DNA of 64,000 nt from Nitratireductor sp. (GCA_020637805.1 JACKJU010000006.1:213649-277648); one strand, 5' to 3'. Numbered from the stretch's first letter, positions 1-7,957 are shown. The notes: generated from the letters alone by a model not told the origin. Translations and numbers: made by a program.

Positions 1-1274
1 CGGTCGTCATTGGTGACTACATAGCGCGCGGGCCTGAGGCCGTTGCGGTCCAGCGTTGCGCCAATGAGGCGGCCATCGGTGAAGGCGACAGCAGCAGGGC
101 CATCCCACGGCTCCATCAGCGCGGCATGGTACTCGTAGAATGCCTTGCGTTCCTGGCTCATCTGCTTGTTGCCGGCCCATGCTTCGGGGATCAGCATCAT
201 CATGGCATGGACAAGCGAGTAGCCGCCCATGAACAGGAATTCGAGTGCGTTGTCGAAGCAGGCGGTGTCCGACTGGCCTTCATATGAAATCGGCCACAGC
301 TTCTCGATGTCGTTTCCAAACAGTTCGGAATCGACCGAAGCCTGGCGGGCAGCCATCCAGTTCTTGTTACCGCGCAGCGTGTTGATCTCGCCGTTGTGCG
401 CAACCATGCGATACGGGTGGGCGAGCTTCCATGAAGGGAAGGTGTTGGTGGAGAAACGCTGGTGAACGAGCGCGATGGCGGATTCGAAACGTTCGTCGTT
501 CAGATCCTTGTAGTAGGCACCCACCTGGTAGGCCAGGAACATGCCCTTGTAAACGATGGTGCGCGACGACATCGACACGATGTAGAAACCGTTGTCGCGG
601 CCATCGGTCTCGTGGTGTACCCTGTTCGAGATCACCTTGCGCAAGATGTACATGCGCCGCTCGAACTCGTCATCGGTCTGGATCTCCAGTCCCCGACGTA
701 TGAAGAGCTGACGGTGGATCGGCTCGGAAGCAGCAATATCCTTCGCCTTGGAAAGCGATGAATTGTCAACCGGTACGTCGCGCCAGGCGATGATCTCGTG
801 GCCTTCCGATTTTGCGGCCTGCTCGATGATCTTGGCCAGTTCCTTGACCAGTTTCTTGTCCTGCGGAAAGAAAATGTGCGCCACGGCATATTGGCCCGGC
901 AGCGGAAGGTCGACACCCTGTTCCGCCATGACGGCAGAAAAGAACCGGTGCGGAATCTGCACGAGCATGCCGGCACCGTCGCCCATGAGCGGGTCTGCAC
1001 CGACCGCGCCACGATGGGTGAGGTTTTCGAGCATGCGCAGCCCGTCAACGATGTTCTGGTGGGACGGCTTGCCCTTCAGGTTGGCGATGAAGCCGACGCC
1101 GCAGGCGTCGTGCTCATTGGCCGGATCGTAGAGACCCTGTGCCGCAGGCAAGCCACTGGCACCATTGGGCTTCTTGCCGTTCGCCTTGGTAGTGAGGGTG
1201 GTCTTGCCGGCAACCTTGTTCAGGTCTGCCGCAAAGCCTAGATCAGGGTCGAAGCTGTTGTCTTCGTATGCCAT
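1..1274 (-). CDS. gltB: Glutamate synthase (NADPH) large subunit, N-terminal part (cut by window edge)
   Basis: GOGAT transfers the glutamine amide nitrogen to 2-oxoglutarate in ammonium assimilation. About 424 codons are visible, starting at the ATG at 1272-1274; the rest lies beyond base 1. After a leader of about 57 residues comes HDACGVGFIA, where Cys58 is the expected N-terminal nucleophile of the class II glutamine amidotransferase domain, so the leader should be a cleaved propeptide. LTHRGAVGADPLMGDGAG follows, typical of the same domain. No downstream gltD can be seen. The assignment is firm; only the leader cleavage is inferred from the family. Confidence 0.96.
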   Translation of the reverse strand, partial: MAYEDNSFDPDLGFAADLNKVAGKTTLTTKANGKKPNGASGLPAAQGLYDPANEHDACGVGFIANLKGKPSHQNIVDGLRMLENLTHRGAVGADPLMGDGAGMLVQIPHRFFSAVMAEQGVDLPLPGQYAVAHIFFPQDKKLVKELAKIIEQAAKSEGHEIIAWRDVPVDNSSLSKAKDIAASEPIHRQLFIRRGLEIQTDDEFERRMYILRKVISNRVHHETDGRDNGFYIVSMSSRTIVYKGMFLAYQVGAYYKDLNDERFESAIALVHQRFSTNTFPSWKLAHPYRMVAHNGEINTLRGNKNWMAARQASVDSELFGNDIEKLWPISYEGQSDTACFDNALEFLFMGGYSLVHAMMMLIPEAWAGNKQMSQERKAFYEYHAALMEPWDGPAAVAFTDGRLIGATLDRNGLRPARYVVTNDD

Positions 1275-1496
1275 TTTCCGTCTCCCTCACATCGAACCGA
1301 CCGCCAATTGATGCCTTTCCGGTATTGGGCAAAGGCACGGCGGACCGGTCACTCTTGAACGGGCGCTGCCGATGCCTTCATTGGCCATCGGAAGCCCCCG
1401 CATACTATCCAAGTTTTTCAGGCAGGTCAGCAGGCCAAGGCTCCAGGCCTCTGTATTGCAGGACGGCCGCCGCGGCGATCTGAATGCCTTGAAAAT

Positions 1497-1517
1497 TAGG
1501 ACAGCATTACTGTCCTA
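1497..1517. promoter_or_regulatory. 21-bp inverted repeat upstream of gltB (putative operator)
   Basis: Perfect 8-bp arms TAGGACAG and CTGTCCTA are separated by 5 bases. It lies about 225 bp upstream of the gltB start and 240 bp before the divergent promoter near 1740. The symmetry and spacing suit a dimeric regulator; which one is unknown. Confidence 0.45.
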
Positions 1518-1690
1518 TTAACCTGCAAATTGCCAGAAACCGGGGAACAGGGCAAGGCCGTTTTCCGCGTCGCCCGTGAAATGGACCAATTGACCCTGTT
1601 CCCGAGGCGCTTTTGATGGCGAAACGCGGCGATCTGGAGATACTCAATCGTCAAACTGCGGTCACACAGGGCAGGTGGCGGTATCACGAC

Positions 1691-1708
1691 TGCCGGACAA
1701 ATCCGGCA
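1691..1708. other. Short hairpin (7-bp arms, CAAA loop)
   Basis: TGCCGGA and TCCGGCA flank a 4-base loop just upstream of the promoter at 1736-1764. No T-tract follows on either strand, so it is probably not a terminator. Function is unknown. Confidence 0.3.
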
Positions 1709-1735
1709 ATCCCATTGTAATTGCGGTGGTTTTGG

Positions 1736-1764
1736 TTGCAATGACGATGCGTCGCACGTATAGT
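1736..1764 (+). promoter_or_regulatory. Predicted sigma-70 promoter, TTGCAA-N17-TATAGT
   Basis: A near-consensus -35 (1736-1741) and -10 (1759-1764) are spaced by exactly 17 bases. Transcription should start near 1771. It reads rightward into a region with no convincing ORF before ltaE at 2151, so it drives either a non-coding RNA or a long ltaE leader. Confidence 0.55.
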
Positions 1765-1770
1765 TTACGT

Positions 1771-2070
1771 TGGGGCGCAGCACCGGGCATCATGATGCCC
1801 GGGTGTGTGTGTATGGAGAGACTTTTCAATTCAGGTTTGAGATTCACATCCTGCGCTGACGACCGTCTGATAATCTCAGAAGCGCAAGGGCGGATTTTTG
1901 TCTGCGAATGATTGCGCGGACAGTTTGCTTGGAGCCGGTCTCAAGGTGGTTTTCCTGTACGGCCGCGATGCTGTCGCCCCCAGAGCGCGGTTCCGGCAGG
2001 CAAACCTTCTTAGAAAGTGACTGGCCTCCAGGGCCCGGTCCTGCGAAAGCAGGGCCGGGTTCTTGTTTTT
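1771..2070 (+). ncRNA. Candidate non-coding RNA between gltB and ltaE
   Basis: A good promoter (1736-1764) and an intrinsic terminator (2034-2070) bracket about 300 bases with no convincing coding sequence. Near the predicted 5' end is a 20-bp palindrome (1783-1802, arms CCGGGCAT and ATGCCCGG around CATG) able to form a hairpin. No hallmark of tmRNA, RNase P RNA, SRP RNA or a known riboswitch was recognised. It may instead be an attenuated leader of ltaE, which starts 80 bases after the terminator. This is inference from layout only. Confidence 0.35.
2034..2070 (+). terminator. Intrinsic terminator, 11-bp stem with GAAA tetraloop
   Basis: Arms 2034-2044 and 2049-2059 pair over 11 bp (one G-U) around GAAA, and TTCTTGTTTTT follows. 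It lies upstream of ltaE, so it either ends the transcript starting near 1771 or acts as an attenuator. Confidence 0.7.
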
Positions 2071-2150
2071 CCGGCCGCCGGGGGTTCTTGCCCTTTGCTG
2101 GTGAGCGGCGGCATAGTGCGCCACGACATGCATCTTCGAGGTGAAAGAGA

Positions 2151-3203
2151 ATGAAATTTGCCAGTGACAACTGGGCAGGTGTGCCGCCCAGAATCGCCGA
2201 AGCCCTGATGGCACATTCCGGCGGCCAGGCATCCGCCTACGGTACTTCCGATCTCGACAGGAAGATCGAGGCCACCTTCAACGAAATTTTCGAGTGCGAG
2301 GTCGGGGTTTTCTTCGTCGGTACGGGCACCGCTGCCAATTCGCTTGCTCTGGCGGCTTGCGGCAAGGCCGGAGGGGTCGCTCTTTGTCACGATGAAGCAC
2401 ATGTTGCCGAGGACGAGGGCGGTGCGCCGGAATTTCTCTCTTCCGGCAACAGGTTGAGGCGCATGCCGGGCAAGCTAGGCAAGATCGATCCCGAGGGACT
2501 TGAGCCAGCGTTCGAGAAGTTCCGGCTGCGCGGCGTGCATCACGGACGGCCTGTGGCTGTGACGATTTCCCAGGCCACGGAAATCGGAACGGTCTACAGC
2601 GTCGAAGAGATCGCCGCGATTGCAGAGATTTCGCATGGCGAAGGCTTGCCGGTTCACATGGATGGTGCCCGCTTCGCAAACGCACTCGTGACACTCGGGG
2701 TCACGCCCGCAGAGATGACCTGGAAGGCCGGTGTCGATATCGTGTCCTTTGGCGGTACCAAGAACGGATGCTGGTGTGCCGAGGCGCTGCTCTGCTTCAA
2801 ACCGGAGCTGGTCGAGGATTTCGCTTACCTGCGCAAGCGAACGGGTCACCTGTTCTCCAAGTCCCGCTTCATCGCGGCGCAATTCGATGCCTATTTCCGT
2901 GACGGTCTGTGGCTGGAGCTGGCAAGGCACGCCAATGCCATGGCGCAGGAACTGGCCGGTGTCGTGGAAAACTCAGCCAATTCGCGTCTCGCCTGGCCGG
3001 TCCAGGCAAATCAGGTCTATGCCGTCATGAACCGGGACCGGGCTGCCGCGATGCTTGAGGCCGGTGCTGCATTCCATGAATGGCCAAGACCGGCGGCGCA
3101 CCGCGATGTCACCGGAAAGGGCGAGGGCCTTTACCGGCTCGTCACGAATTTCTCGACAGAGAGTGCGGAAATCGAGGCATTCGCAGCGCTGCTGAACAGG
3201 TGA
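2151..3203 (+). CDS. ltaE: Low-specificity L-threonine aldolase (beta-eliminating lyase family)
   Basis: A PLP-dependent fold-type I enzyme expected to cleave L-threonine or allo-threonine to glycine and acetaldehyde. The 350 residues fit the family. SFGGTKNG carries the presumed Schiff-base Lys204, and HMDGARFAN (about 167-175) holds the conserved Asp that contacts the PLP ring. GAAAGAG precedes the ATG closely. The gene stands alone on the plus strand and ends 6 bp before a convergent hydrolase gene. Exact stereospecificity cannot be told from sequence. Confidence 0.92.
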   Translation: MKFASDNWAGVPPRIAEALMAHSGGQASAYGTSDLDRKIEATFNEIFECEVGVFFVGTGTAANSLALAACGKAGGVALCHDEAHVAEDEGGAPEFLSSGNRLRRMPGKLGKIDPEGLEPAFEKFRLRGVHHGRPVAVTISQATEIGTVYSVEEIAAIAEISHGEGLPVHMDGARFANALVTLGVTPAEMTWKAGVDIVSFGGTKNGCWCAEALLCFKPELVEDFAYLRKRTGHLFSKSRFIAAQFDAYFRDGLWLELARHANAMAQELAGVVENSANSRLAWPVQANQVYAVMNRDRAAAMLEAGAAFHEWPRPAAHRDVTGKGEGLYRLVTNFSTESAEIEAFAALLNR

Positions 3204-3209
3204 AACGAT

Positions 3210-4382
3210 CTATCGGTGGTCCGGCTCGTCCTTGCGCGCCGAGATGTCCCGGTTCAGCCGCTGAGACGGTATGGCTTTTGCCTCCTGCGCCGGACGGGCA
3301 CTGCCGGGCAGTGACAACTCCAGCGGGCGCCTGCCGGGTTCGAGCCGTTCGGCAGGCTTGTTCATGCCGGTTCCCGGCACAAAGGAAAGGAAGGCGGCAA
3401 GGAACTGCTCACGGTAGACGTCGCGTTCCTGCAACAGTTCGTGGCGGGCGCCAGGGATCGTGAGTGTGGTTCCCGATCTCAGGAAGCGGCCAAGCTCCTC
3501 CGTCGTGCGGTTGTCTACGACCTCGTCATTGCCGGCGCAAACCATCAAAGTCGGTATGGTGATGGCATTGTGGAAGTCCGGGTCAAGAACCCGTTCCATC
3601 GCGCGCAGCGCTGCAAATATCCAGCTAGCCGTCGGCCCGCCAATCGTGAGGTTGCGGAATTTTCCGGCAAATTCCGAATTGCGCCTGAACCGAACCGAAT
3701 CCTGGGTCAGCCGGTTTCCGGCAAATGCGCGGTTTTCGTCAGGCGTCGCGCCTCCTGCCACATAGGTTTCGCCAAGTCCAAGAACATGCATCGTTCCGGA
3801 AAGCCATTTGACGATGCCTTGCGACAATCCGGCTTTTCCAAGCCCGAGGAAGGGCGAGCCAAGCACCATCCGCCGGATGCGGTTGCCGAACCGGGGAGCG
3901 GCAAGCAGGGCGACGAGCGCGCCCGTCGAATGGGCCAGAATGAAGAAGGGTGCTCGGCAATCGGGCAGTGCCACGTTGGTCATCACGGTTTCGAGGTCGG
4001 TGACGTAGTGCTCGAAGTTCTCGACGAAACCGCGCCTTGGGTCTTCCAGAATGCGTGAGGAGCCGCCCTGGCCGCGCCAGTCAAAGGTAAGTACGTCAAA
4101 GCCCTTGTCGCGCAGGAACTCGATGGTCTCGTAGAGTTTCTCGATGTATTCGGCGCGGCCGTTCAGCAGCAGTACGGTACCCTTGAACGGGGGGCGCGTC
4201 GTCCGCCACCATGCATAGCGCAGGTCAATGCCGTCCCAGGTGCGGGTCTTGCCCGCATGGGGATTGGGCGGCATGGGAAAGCCTTCCAGTTCGGCAAGGT
4301 ATGCATCGGAACCAAAGTTCTCCGCATCCTCGTTCGAATGCGCATCACCCCGTTCAGAGGTTTCGTGTTTTACGGCATCCAT
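3210..4382 (-). CDS. Alpha/beta hydrolase, lysophospholipase (PldB/monoacylglycerol lipase) type
   Basis: A COG2267-like serine hydrolase of about 390 residues. The triad is visible: Ser152 in AHSTGAL, Asp286 in AGNDEVVD and His314 in GARHELL. FDWRGQGGS (about 100-108) is the usual strand-turn before the nucleophile. The ATG at 4380-4382 has AGGAAG about 10 bases upstream and is preferred to a TTG 33 bases earlier. The last 60 residues are Pro/Arg-rich and lack the fold. No signal peptide is evident. Lysophospholipid or monoglyceride substrates are a family-level guess. Confidence 0.82.
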   Translation of the reverse strand: MDAVKHETSERGDAHSNEDAENFGSDAYLAELEGFPMPPNPHAGKTRTWDGIDLRYAWWRTTRPPFKGTVLLLNGRAEYIEKLYETIEFLRDKGFDVLTFDWRGQGGSSRILEDPRRGFVENFEHYVTDLETVMTNVALPDCRAPFFILAHSTGALVALLAAPRFGNRIRRMVLGSPFLGLGKAGLSQGIVKWLSGTMHVLGLGETYVAGGATPDENRAFAGNRLTQDSVRFRRNSEFAGKFRNLTIGGPTASWIFAALRAMERVLDPDFHNAITIPTLMVCAGNDEVVDNRTTEELGRFLRSGTTLTIPGARHELLQERDVYREQFLAAFLSFVPGTGMNKPAERLEPGRRPLELSLPGSARPAQEAKAIPSQRLNRDISARKDEPDHR

Positions 4383-4492
4383 TTGCAGACGCTTCCTGCC
4401 GGTTGAAAACCACAAGGGTGTACCGTCCCGTCAACTCCATATCAAGCGCGCTGAACCGGCTTTCGAATACGGTCCAACAGGTGGTTGCGGGG

Positions 4493-4521
4493 CTTGAAAG
4501 GACAAAACCCAATTCCCATCT
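4493..4521 (+). promoter_or_regulatory. Predicted RpoH (sigma-32) promoter of hsp20
   Basis: CTTGAAA at 4493-4499 and CCCATCT at 4515-4521, spaced by 15 bases, resemble the alphaproteobacterial heat-shock promoter pattern. The predicted start near 4528 coincides with the first hairpin of the leader. Its position before a small heat-shock gene supports the call. Confidence 0.6.
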
Positions 4522-4527
4522 CAATGT

Positions 4528-4628
4528 CACGGACGCCAGAAAGGGTCCGTCACATTCCCCGCATCCTGCCAGAATGGAGGAGCGGGCAAACAAACTACGC
4601 AACCAGTCGCTTCAAGGAGGACTTATCC
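4528..4628 (+). promoter_or_regulatory. ROSE-type RNA thermometer in the hsp20 leader
   Basis: About 100 nt of leader fold into successive hairpins: 4529-4550 (ACGGAC with GTCCGT), 4558-4586 (CCCGC, TCCT and CCA pairing with TGG, AGGA and GCGGG), and a last hairpin at about 4605-4623. In the last one UCGCU (4607-4611) pairs with the Shine-Dalgarno AAGGAGG and leaves G4609 bulged. UYGCU opposite the SD is the signature of ROSE elements in rhizobial small heat-shock genes, which melt at high temperature and free the ribosome site. Confidence 0.75.
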
Positions 4629-5093
4629 ATGCGTGCTGTAGATTTTGCACCCCTTTACCGTTCCACTGTCGGTTTCGACCGTCTTTTCTCGCTGCTCGAC
4701 AACATGGGCCAGCCGGAAAGTGCACCTGCATATCCGCCCTACAACATCGAGCGGACCGGCGAAAACACCTATCGCATTTCAATGGCGGTAGCGGGTTTCG
4801 CTGAGGACGAACTCGAAATCGAAGCCAAGCAGAATGCGCTCACCGTCAAGGGTGAAAAGCGCGAAGAGGAGAACTCGGAAGAACGCGAAGTTCTTTTCCG
4901 TGGCATTGCCTCTCGCGCATTCGAGCGCCGCTTCCAGCTTGCCGACCATGTGGAAGTGAAAGACGCCAGCCTCGAAAACGGCCTGCTTCACATCGATCTC
5001 GTGCGCGAGATTCCCGAGGCAATGAAGCCGCGCCAGATTTCGATCAGCAAGCCTGATGCGAAGTCCAAGAAGGTCAAGCAGATCGAGGCCTGA
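4629..5093 (+). CDS. Small heat-shock protein, Hsp20/IbpA family
   Basis: An ATP-independent holdase chaperone of 154 residues. The alpha-crystallin domain spans about 38-130: NIERTGENTYRISMAVAGF opens it, and ENGLLHIDLVREIPE contains the conserved G-L turn near its end. The Lys-rich tail is normal for class A rhizobial Hsp20. The ATG at 4629 is fixed by AAGGAGGAC. Expression is probably doubly heat-controlled, by an RpoH promoter and a ROSE leader, and a strong terminator follows at 5139. The gene is monocistronic. Confidence 0.95.
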   Translation: MRAVDFAPLYRSTVGFDRLFSLLDNMGQPESAPAYPPYNIERTGENTYRISMAVAGFAEDELEIEAKQNALTVKGEKREEENSEEREVLFRGIASRAFERRFQLADHVEVKDASLENGLLHIDLVREIPEAMKPRQISISKPDAKSKKVKQIEA

Positions 5094-5138
5094 CCGTCCT
5101 GTTCATGACGCCCTTCGCATAGACGGGCACTATATGAC

Positions 5139-5174
5139 AGCGCTCCTTCCTCAAGCAGGAAGGGGCGCTTTTTC
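5139..5174 (+). terminator. Intrinsic terminator of hsp20
   Basis: AGCGCTCCTTCCT and AGGAAGGGGCGCT pair over 13 bp (one G-U), followed by TTTTTCG. The stem overlaps the last codons of the convergent DoxX gene on the other strand. Confidence 0.85.
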
Positions 5175-5756
5175 GTCAATGGAGCCAAGCCGCGACTTGA
5201 GAAGTGGTGCGAGGATGCGGTCGAGAGATATCGCGCCTGCACCCTTGATCGCGAGCACGCCAAGCAGGAACACCCACAATGTGCGCTGGTCGTAGATGAG
5301 CGAGGCCGAATCACGGTCAAACAGCATTCCGGCGGTTTCGATGCCGACGCCATGGAAGTTGATGTCGACGAAGCTCTGTACCAGAACAAAGACAATCATC
5401 CCGACCGCCGCAATCCGGGTGAACAGCCCGATCACGATAAGCACCGGCAACAGGAACTCCATATAGGTACCAAGCCAGACGACCAGATCGAGATGGAACG
5501 GCACGTTGGCGGTATCGAAGTCATAGGCCATGAGGCCCTGTTCCGTCAGGATCTGGAAATAGGCTCCGTCCCTGATCATGAAGAAGCCGGTCAGTCCTTC
5601 GCCGACCTTCGTTCCGGCCGAGTTCATGTAGTAGAAAAACAGGACCGCCAGGAATGTCAGCCTTGCCGCTGATCCAATGAGCCAGGAGTCCCCTGCGCGT
5701 TCCAGGCGCGTGAAAACCTGCCCGTGCAGGTCGACCAGTGTCCTTGCGATGTTCAT
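5151..5756 (-). CDS. DoxX-family membrane protein, last gene of the bufferin-type operon
   Basis: A 201-residue polytopic inner-membrane protein with about four hydrophobic segments (roughly 33-50, 88-108, 112-132 and 158-175), as in DoxX/SURF4-like proteins. Its ATG overlaps the stop of the DUF2063 gene by 4 bp, implying translational coupling. DoxX genes commonly travel with DUF692-DUF2063-DUF2282 clusters. Their role there is unsettled; an electron-transfer or membrane-partner function has been considered. No redox motif is clear. The final codons lie inside the hsp20 terminator stem. Confidence 0.85.
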   Translation of the reverse strand: MNIARTLVDLHGQVFTRLERAGDSWLIGSAARLTFLAVLFFYYMNSAGTKVGEGLTGFFMIRDGAYFQILTEQGLMAYDFDTANVPFHLDLVVWLGTYMEFLLPVLIVIGLFTRIAAVGMIVFVLVQSFVDINFHGVGIETAGMLFDRDSASLIYDQRTLWVFLLGVLAIKGAGAISLDRILAPLLKSRLGSIDEKAPLPA

Positions 5757-6562
5757 CTGTCCCTCCCTGGAGCAGTTTCGATATTGACGGAATCGGCAAA
5801 CGCGCCGGAATTCAGCATGAGTGCGATTGCAGCTGGCACATGAAAATCAGGGTCATTCGACGTTGCAGCGCCAATGGCCTCTCCCAGTGTCTTTCCGGCA
5901 AAGAGTGTTGCGAAGAATTCGGCGGTGGCCGCATCGATGCCAAACACCAGCACTTCGAATTGTGGACGCGTGATCAGGATTGCCTGCGCGGCGTCGAGAT
6001 CGATACCGGCTGCAGGCGGCCAGGTTTCGCGCGCACCGAAAAGATCGAAGACCGGATAGGGCGAATTCCGAAGTGCTGCTGCTGCATGCCGTTGAAGGGT
6101 AATGTCTGCCAACTGATCGGGCGGGATGGAGGCCAAGCCGTCGGGATCAAGTGCAGATTCGTCAGCGGCATGATAGGCGTCGAGCCACAGCCGTTCCGCC
6201 CGCGCAAGATCACTCAGGAATGGAGCGTGACGCAGGGGGCCAAAAGCTGAAATGAAATCCGCAAACCCGCGTCCGAACTCTGCCATGACCGGAGTGGTTG
6301 GCGGATGCCGGTCGATGAAGGTTCTGGCGACGCGAGCAAAATCGTCTCCCAGAATTGCAGCCACCGAGGGATAGGCGGAAGACAGCGCTTCCACGAGGCT
6401 GACAGCGACGTTGTTCCGGTAAACGCCGAACCGTTTGGTGTCGGGTTTGCCCATCTTGCCCGCACCTGCCGGTATCAGGGCTTCAGGATCAAGTAGCGCT
6501 CCGGCAAACCGTGACTGGACCGTCTCATGATCAAAGGCATTCGTGAACTGCGGGTTCGCCAT
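5753..6562 (-). CDS. bufC: DUF2063 (BufC/HvfC-like) partner of the MNIO enzyme
   Basis: A 269-residue soluble protein. The N-terminal half (about 15-110) has the DUF2063 pattern RFGVYRNNVAVSLVEAL plus AYPSVAAILGDDFARVARTF. The C-terminal half is a helical and beta region typical of the longer versions. In studied clusters such proteins bind the DUF692 enzyme and recruit the precursor peptide; that is family knowledge, not seen here. It lies 3 bp downstream of the DUF692 gene and overlaps doxX by 4 bp, so the three are clearly one transcript. Confidence 0.88.
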   Translation of the reverse strand: MANPQFTNAFDHETVQSRFAGALLDPEALIPAGAGKMGKPDTKRFGVYRNNVAVSLVEALSSAYPSVAAILGDDFARVARTFIDRHPPTTPVMAEFGRGFADFISAFGPLRHAPFLSDLARAERLWLDAYHAADESALDPDGLASIPPDQLADITLQRHAAAALRNSPYPVFDLFGARETWPPAAGIDLDAAQAILITRPQFEVLVFGIDAATAEFFATLFAGKTLGEAIGAATSNDPDFHVPAAIALMLNSGAFADSVNIETAPGRDR

Positions 6563-6565
6563 GTT

Positions 6566-7492
6566 TCAGGCCCTCAACATCAAAGGCTGAGCCGGGTTCG
6601 CGATGGCGAATTCAGACAGAACTGAATCCGCCTTTTCCACTTCGGCAGCAAGTTCGGGCCATTCCGGGACTTCATTGTCCCACTCGATCAGCGAGGGAAG
6701 GGGGCCGGTGTGCGATAGCGTCAGCCGGTAGAGGTCCCAGACGTCGTCGCAGACCTGCCTGTCATGCGCGTCGATCAGTAGCGTTTCGCCGTCGCTGTCC
6801 TCGTCGGTTGCGTGGCCAGCCAGATGAATCTCCTCGACCAGGTGGAGAGGGTATTCTTCGATATAACTGCGGGGTGAGTATCCGTGGTTTTTCGCAGAGA
6901 CGAACACATTGTTGACGTCGAAAAGAAGACCGCAACCCGAGCGCGCGGCCAGCTCGGCCATGAATTCGGTTTCGCTCCAGGTGGATTGCTCGAAGGTGAC
7001 ATAGGTGGAGGGGTTTTCAATCAGGATCCGGCGTCCGATGGCCTCCTGAACCTCGCTCACATGGCTGACGGTTCGCGCCAGTGTTTCATTCGTGTAGGGC
7101 AGGGGCAAGAGATCGTTGAAAAAGACATCGTCATGGGTGGACCATGCCAGGTGTTCGGAAACCATGCCGGGTTCATAGAGATCGACGACGCGCTTGAAGC
7201 GGGCCAGGTGTTCCCGGTCGATGGGGCGTGCTCCGCCAATCGACATGCCAACACCATGAACGCTAACAGGATATTTTCCGCGGATGGCGCGGAGCTGGGC
7301 ATGGGGCATGCCGCCGGCACCCATGTAATTCTCAGCGTGAACCTCGAAGAAACCGGTGGCGGCTCCAGACTCGAGTATTGCCTCGACATGTTGAGGCTTC
7401 AGGCCCGCCCCCGCCCTGGCGGGAAGGGGGCAGGAGGCGAAGCGGGGATCCGCGCTGTTTTTCTCAGACAGCGTGTTGTTGCCCATGGTCAT
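6566..7492 (-). CDS. bufB: DUF692 multinuclear non-heme iron oxidative enzyme (MNIO, BufB-like)
   Basis: A 308-residue TIM-barrel protein of the DUF692 family, whose members modify cysteines in precursor peptides with an Fe2/Fe3 centre and O2. Likely metal ligands are visible: His52 and Glu54 (EVHAENYM), His79 (SVHGVG), Glu113/His114 (SEHLAW), Glu159 (LIENPS), Asp192 (FDVNNV), His223 and His227 (IHLAGH), Asp241/His243 (IDAHD), and the Glu of IEWDNEVP. All expected blocks are intact, so it should be active. It sits between the DUF2282 peptide gene and the DUF2063 partner. The ATG at 7490-7492 has a purine-rich GGGGGAAA upstream. Confidence 0.92.
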   Translation of the reverse strand: MTMGNNTLSEKNSADPRFASCPLPARAGAGLKPQHVEAILESGAATGFFEVHAENYMGAGGMPHAQLRAIRGKYPVSVHGVGMSIGGARPIDREHLARFKRVVDLYEPGMVSEHLAWSTHDDVFFNDLLPLPYTNETLARTVSHVSEVQEAIGRRILIENPSTYVTFEQSTWSETEFMAELAARSGCGLLFDVNNVFVSAKNHGYSPRSYIEEYPLHLVEEIHLAGHATDEDSDGETLLIDAHDRQVCDDVWDLYRLTLSHTGPLPSLIEWDNEVPEWPELAAEVEKADSVLSEFAIANPAQPLMLRA

Positions 7493-7550
7493 TTGCGTTT
7501 CCCCCGCTTCGGTTTGCTTGCAGGACCCTGGAGTCCTTTCGCGGCTGATA

Positions 7551-7856
7551 TCAGGAAGGAATGTCGCGCATCAGCGGCTTGTCAGAGCCCATGAGGGTCT
7601 TGTCACCCATCTTGATGCTGATGCTCTCGCAGGAATCGGCCTCGACGTACTTCCATGCATTGCCCTGGTAGTCGACTTTCGAAGTGCCGGCGCAAGTGGT
7701 GCCGGGACCTGCGGCACAATCATTCTGACCAGCCATTGCAACGCCGTAGCATTTCAGCTTTGCGGCGTTCGCCGGTGCGGTGGAGGCGGCCATTGCGATG
7801 CCTGCGGTGATAGCTCCTGCGACGAGGGCGGCGGTGGTTGCGGATTTCTTTGACAT
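7551..7856 (-). CDS. bufA: DUF2282 bufferin-1-type precursor peptide with signal sequence
   Basis: A 101-residue secreted peptide precursor. Residues 1-31 form a Sec signal peptide (Lys-rich start, Ala/Gly-rich core, ANA cleavage site). The core has four cysteines, Cys36 (KCYGV), Cys47 (NDCAAG), Cys55 (TTCAGT) and Cys76 (DSCES), the DUF2282 pattern. In Caulobacter, related peptides are modified on Cys by a DUF692 enzyme and bind copper in the periplasm. GGGAG precedes the ATG by 8 bases. It is the first gene of the operon, 58 bp ahead of the MNIO gene. Modification and metal binding here are inferred. Confidence 0.9.
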   Translation of the reverse strand: MSKKSATTAALVAGAITAGIAMAASTAPANAAKLKCYGVAMAGQNDCAAGPGTTCAGTSKVDYQGNAWKYVEADSCESISIKMGDKTLMGSDKPLMRDIPS

Positions 7857-7885
7857 GAATTTCTCCCAACTGAGGTTTGTGTCGG

Positions 7886-7902
7886 TCCCGGCTTGCCCGG
7901 GA
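7886..7902. other. Small inverted repeat in the bufA leader
   Basis: TCCCGG and CCGGGA are separated by 5 bases, 30-46 bp upstream of the bufA ATG. It would form a hairpin in the leader RNA. Whether it regulates anything is unknown. Confidence 0.3.
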
Positions 7903-7928
7903 GACAGGGAGAAGACTGCCGAATGGCG

Positions 7929-7957
7929 TACTCAACTGGAAATCACTTGGCTGTCAA
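7929..7957 (-). promoter_or_regulatory. Possible promoter of the bufABC-doxX operon
   Basis: On the minus strand TTGACA (7952-7957) and TGAGTA (7929-7934) are spaced by 17 bases, about 75 bp before the bufA ATG. The -35 is consensus but the -10 is poor, so activation by another factor is possible. No ECF sigma-factor gene is adjacent. Confidence 0.35.

Noticed and set aside
1771..2070. tmRNA, RNase P RNA or SRP RNA
   Set aside because: The conserved tag-coding segment, the RNase P core and the SRP tetraloop region were looked for and not found.
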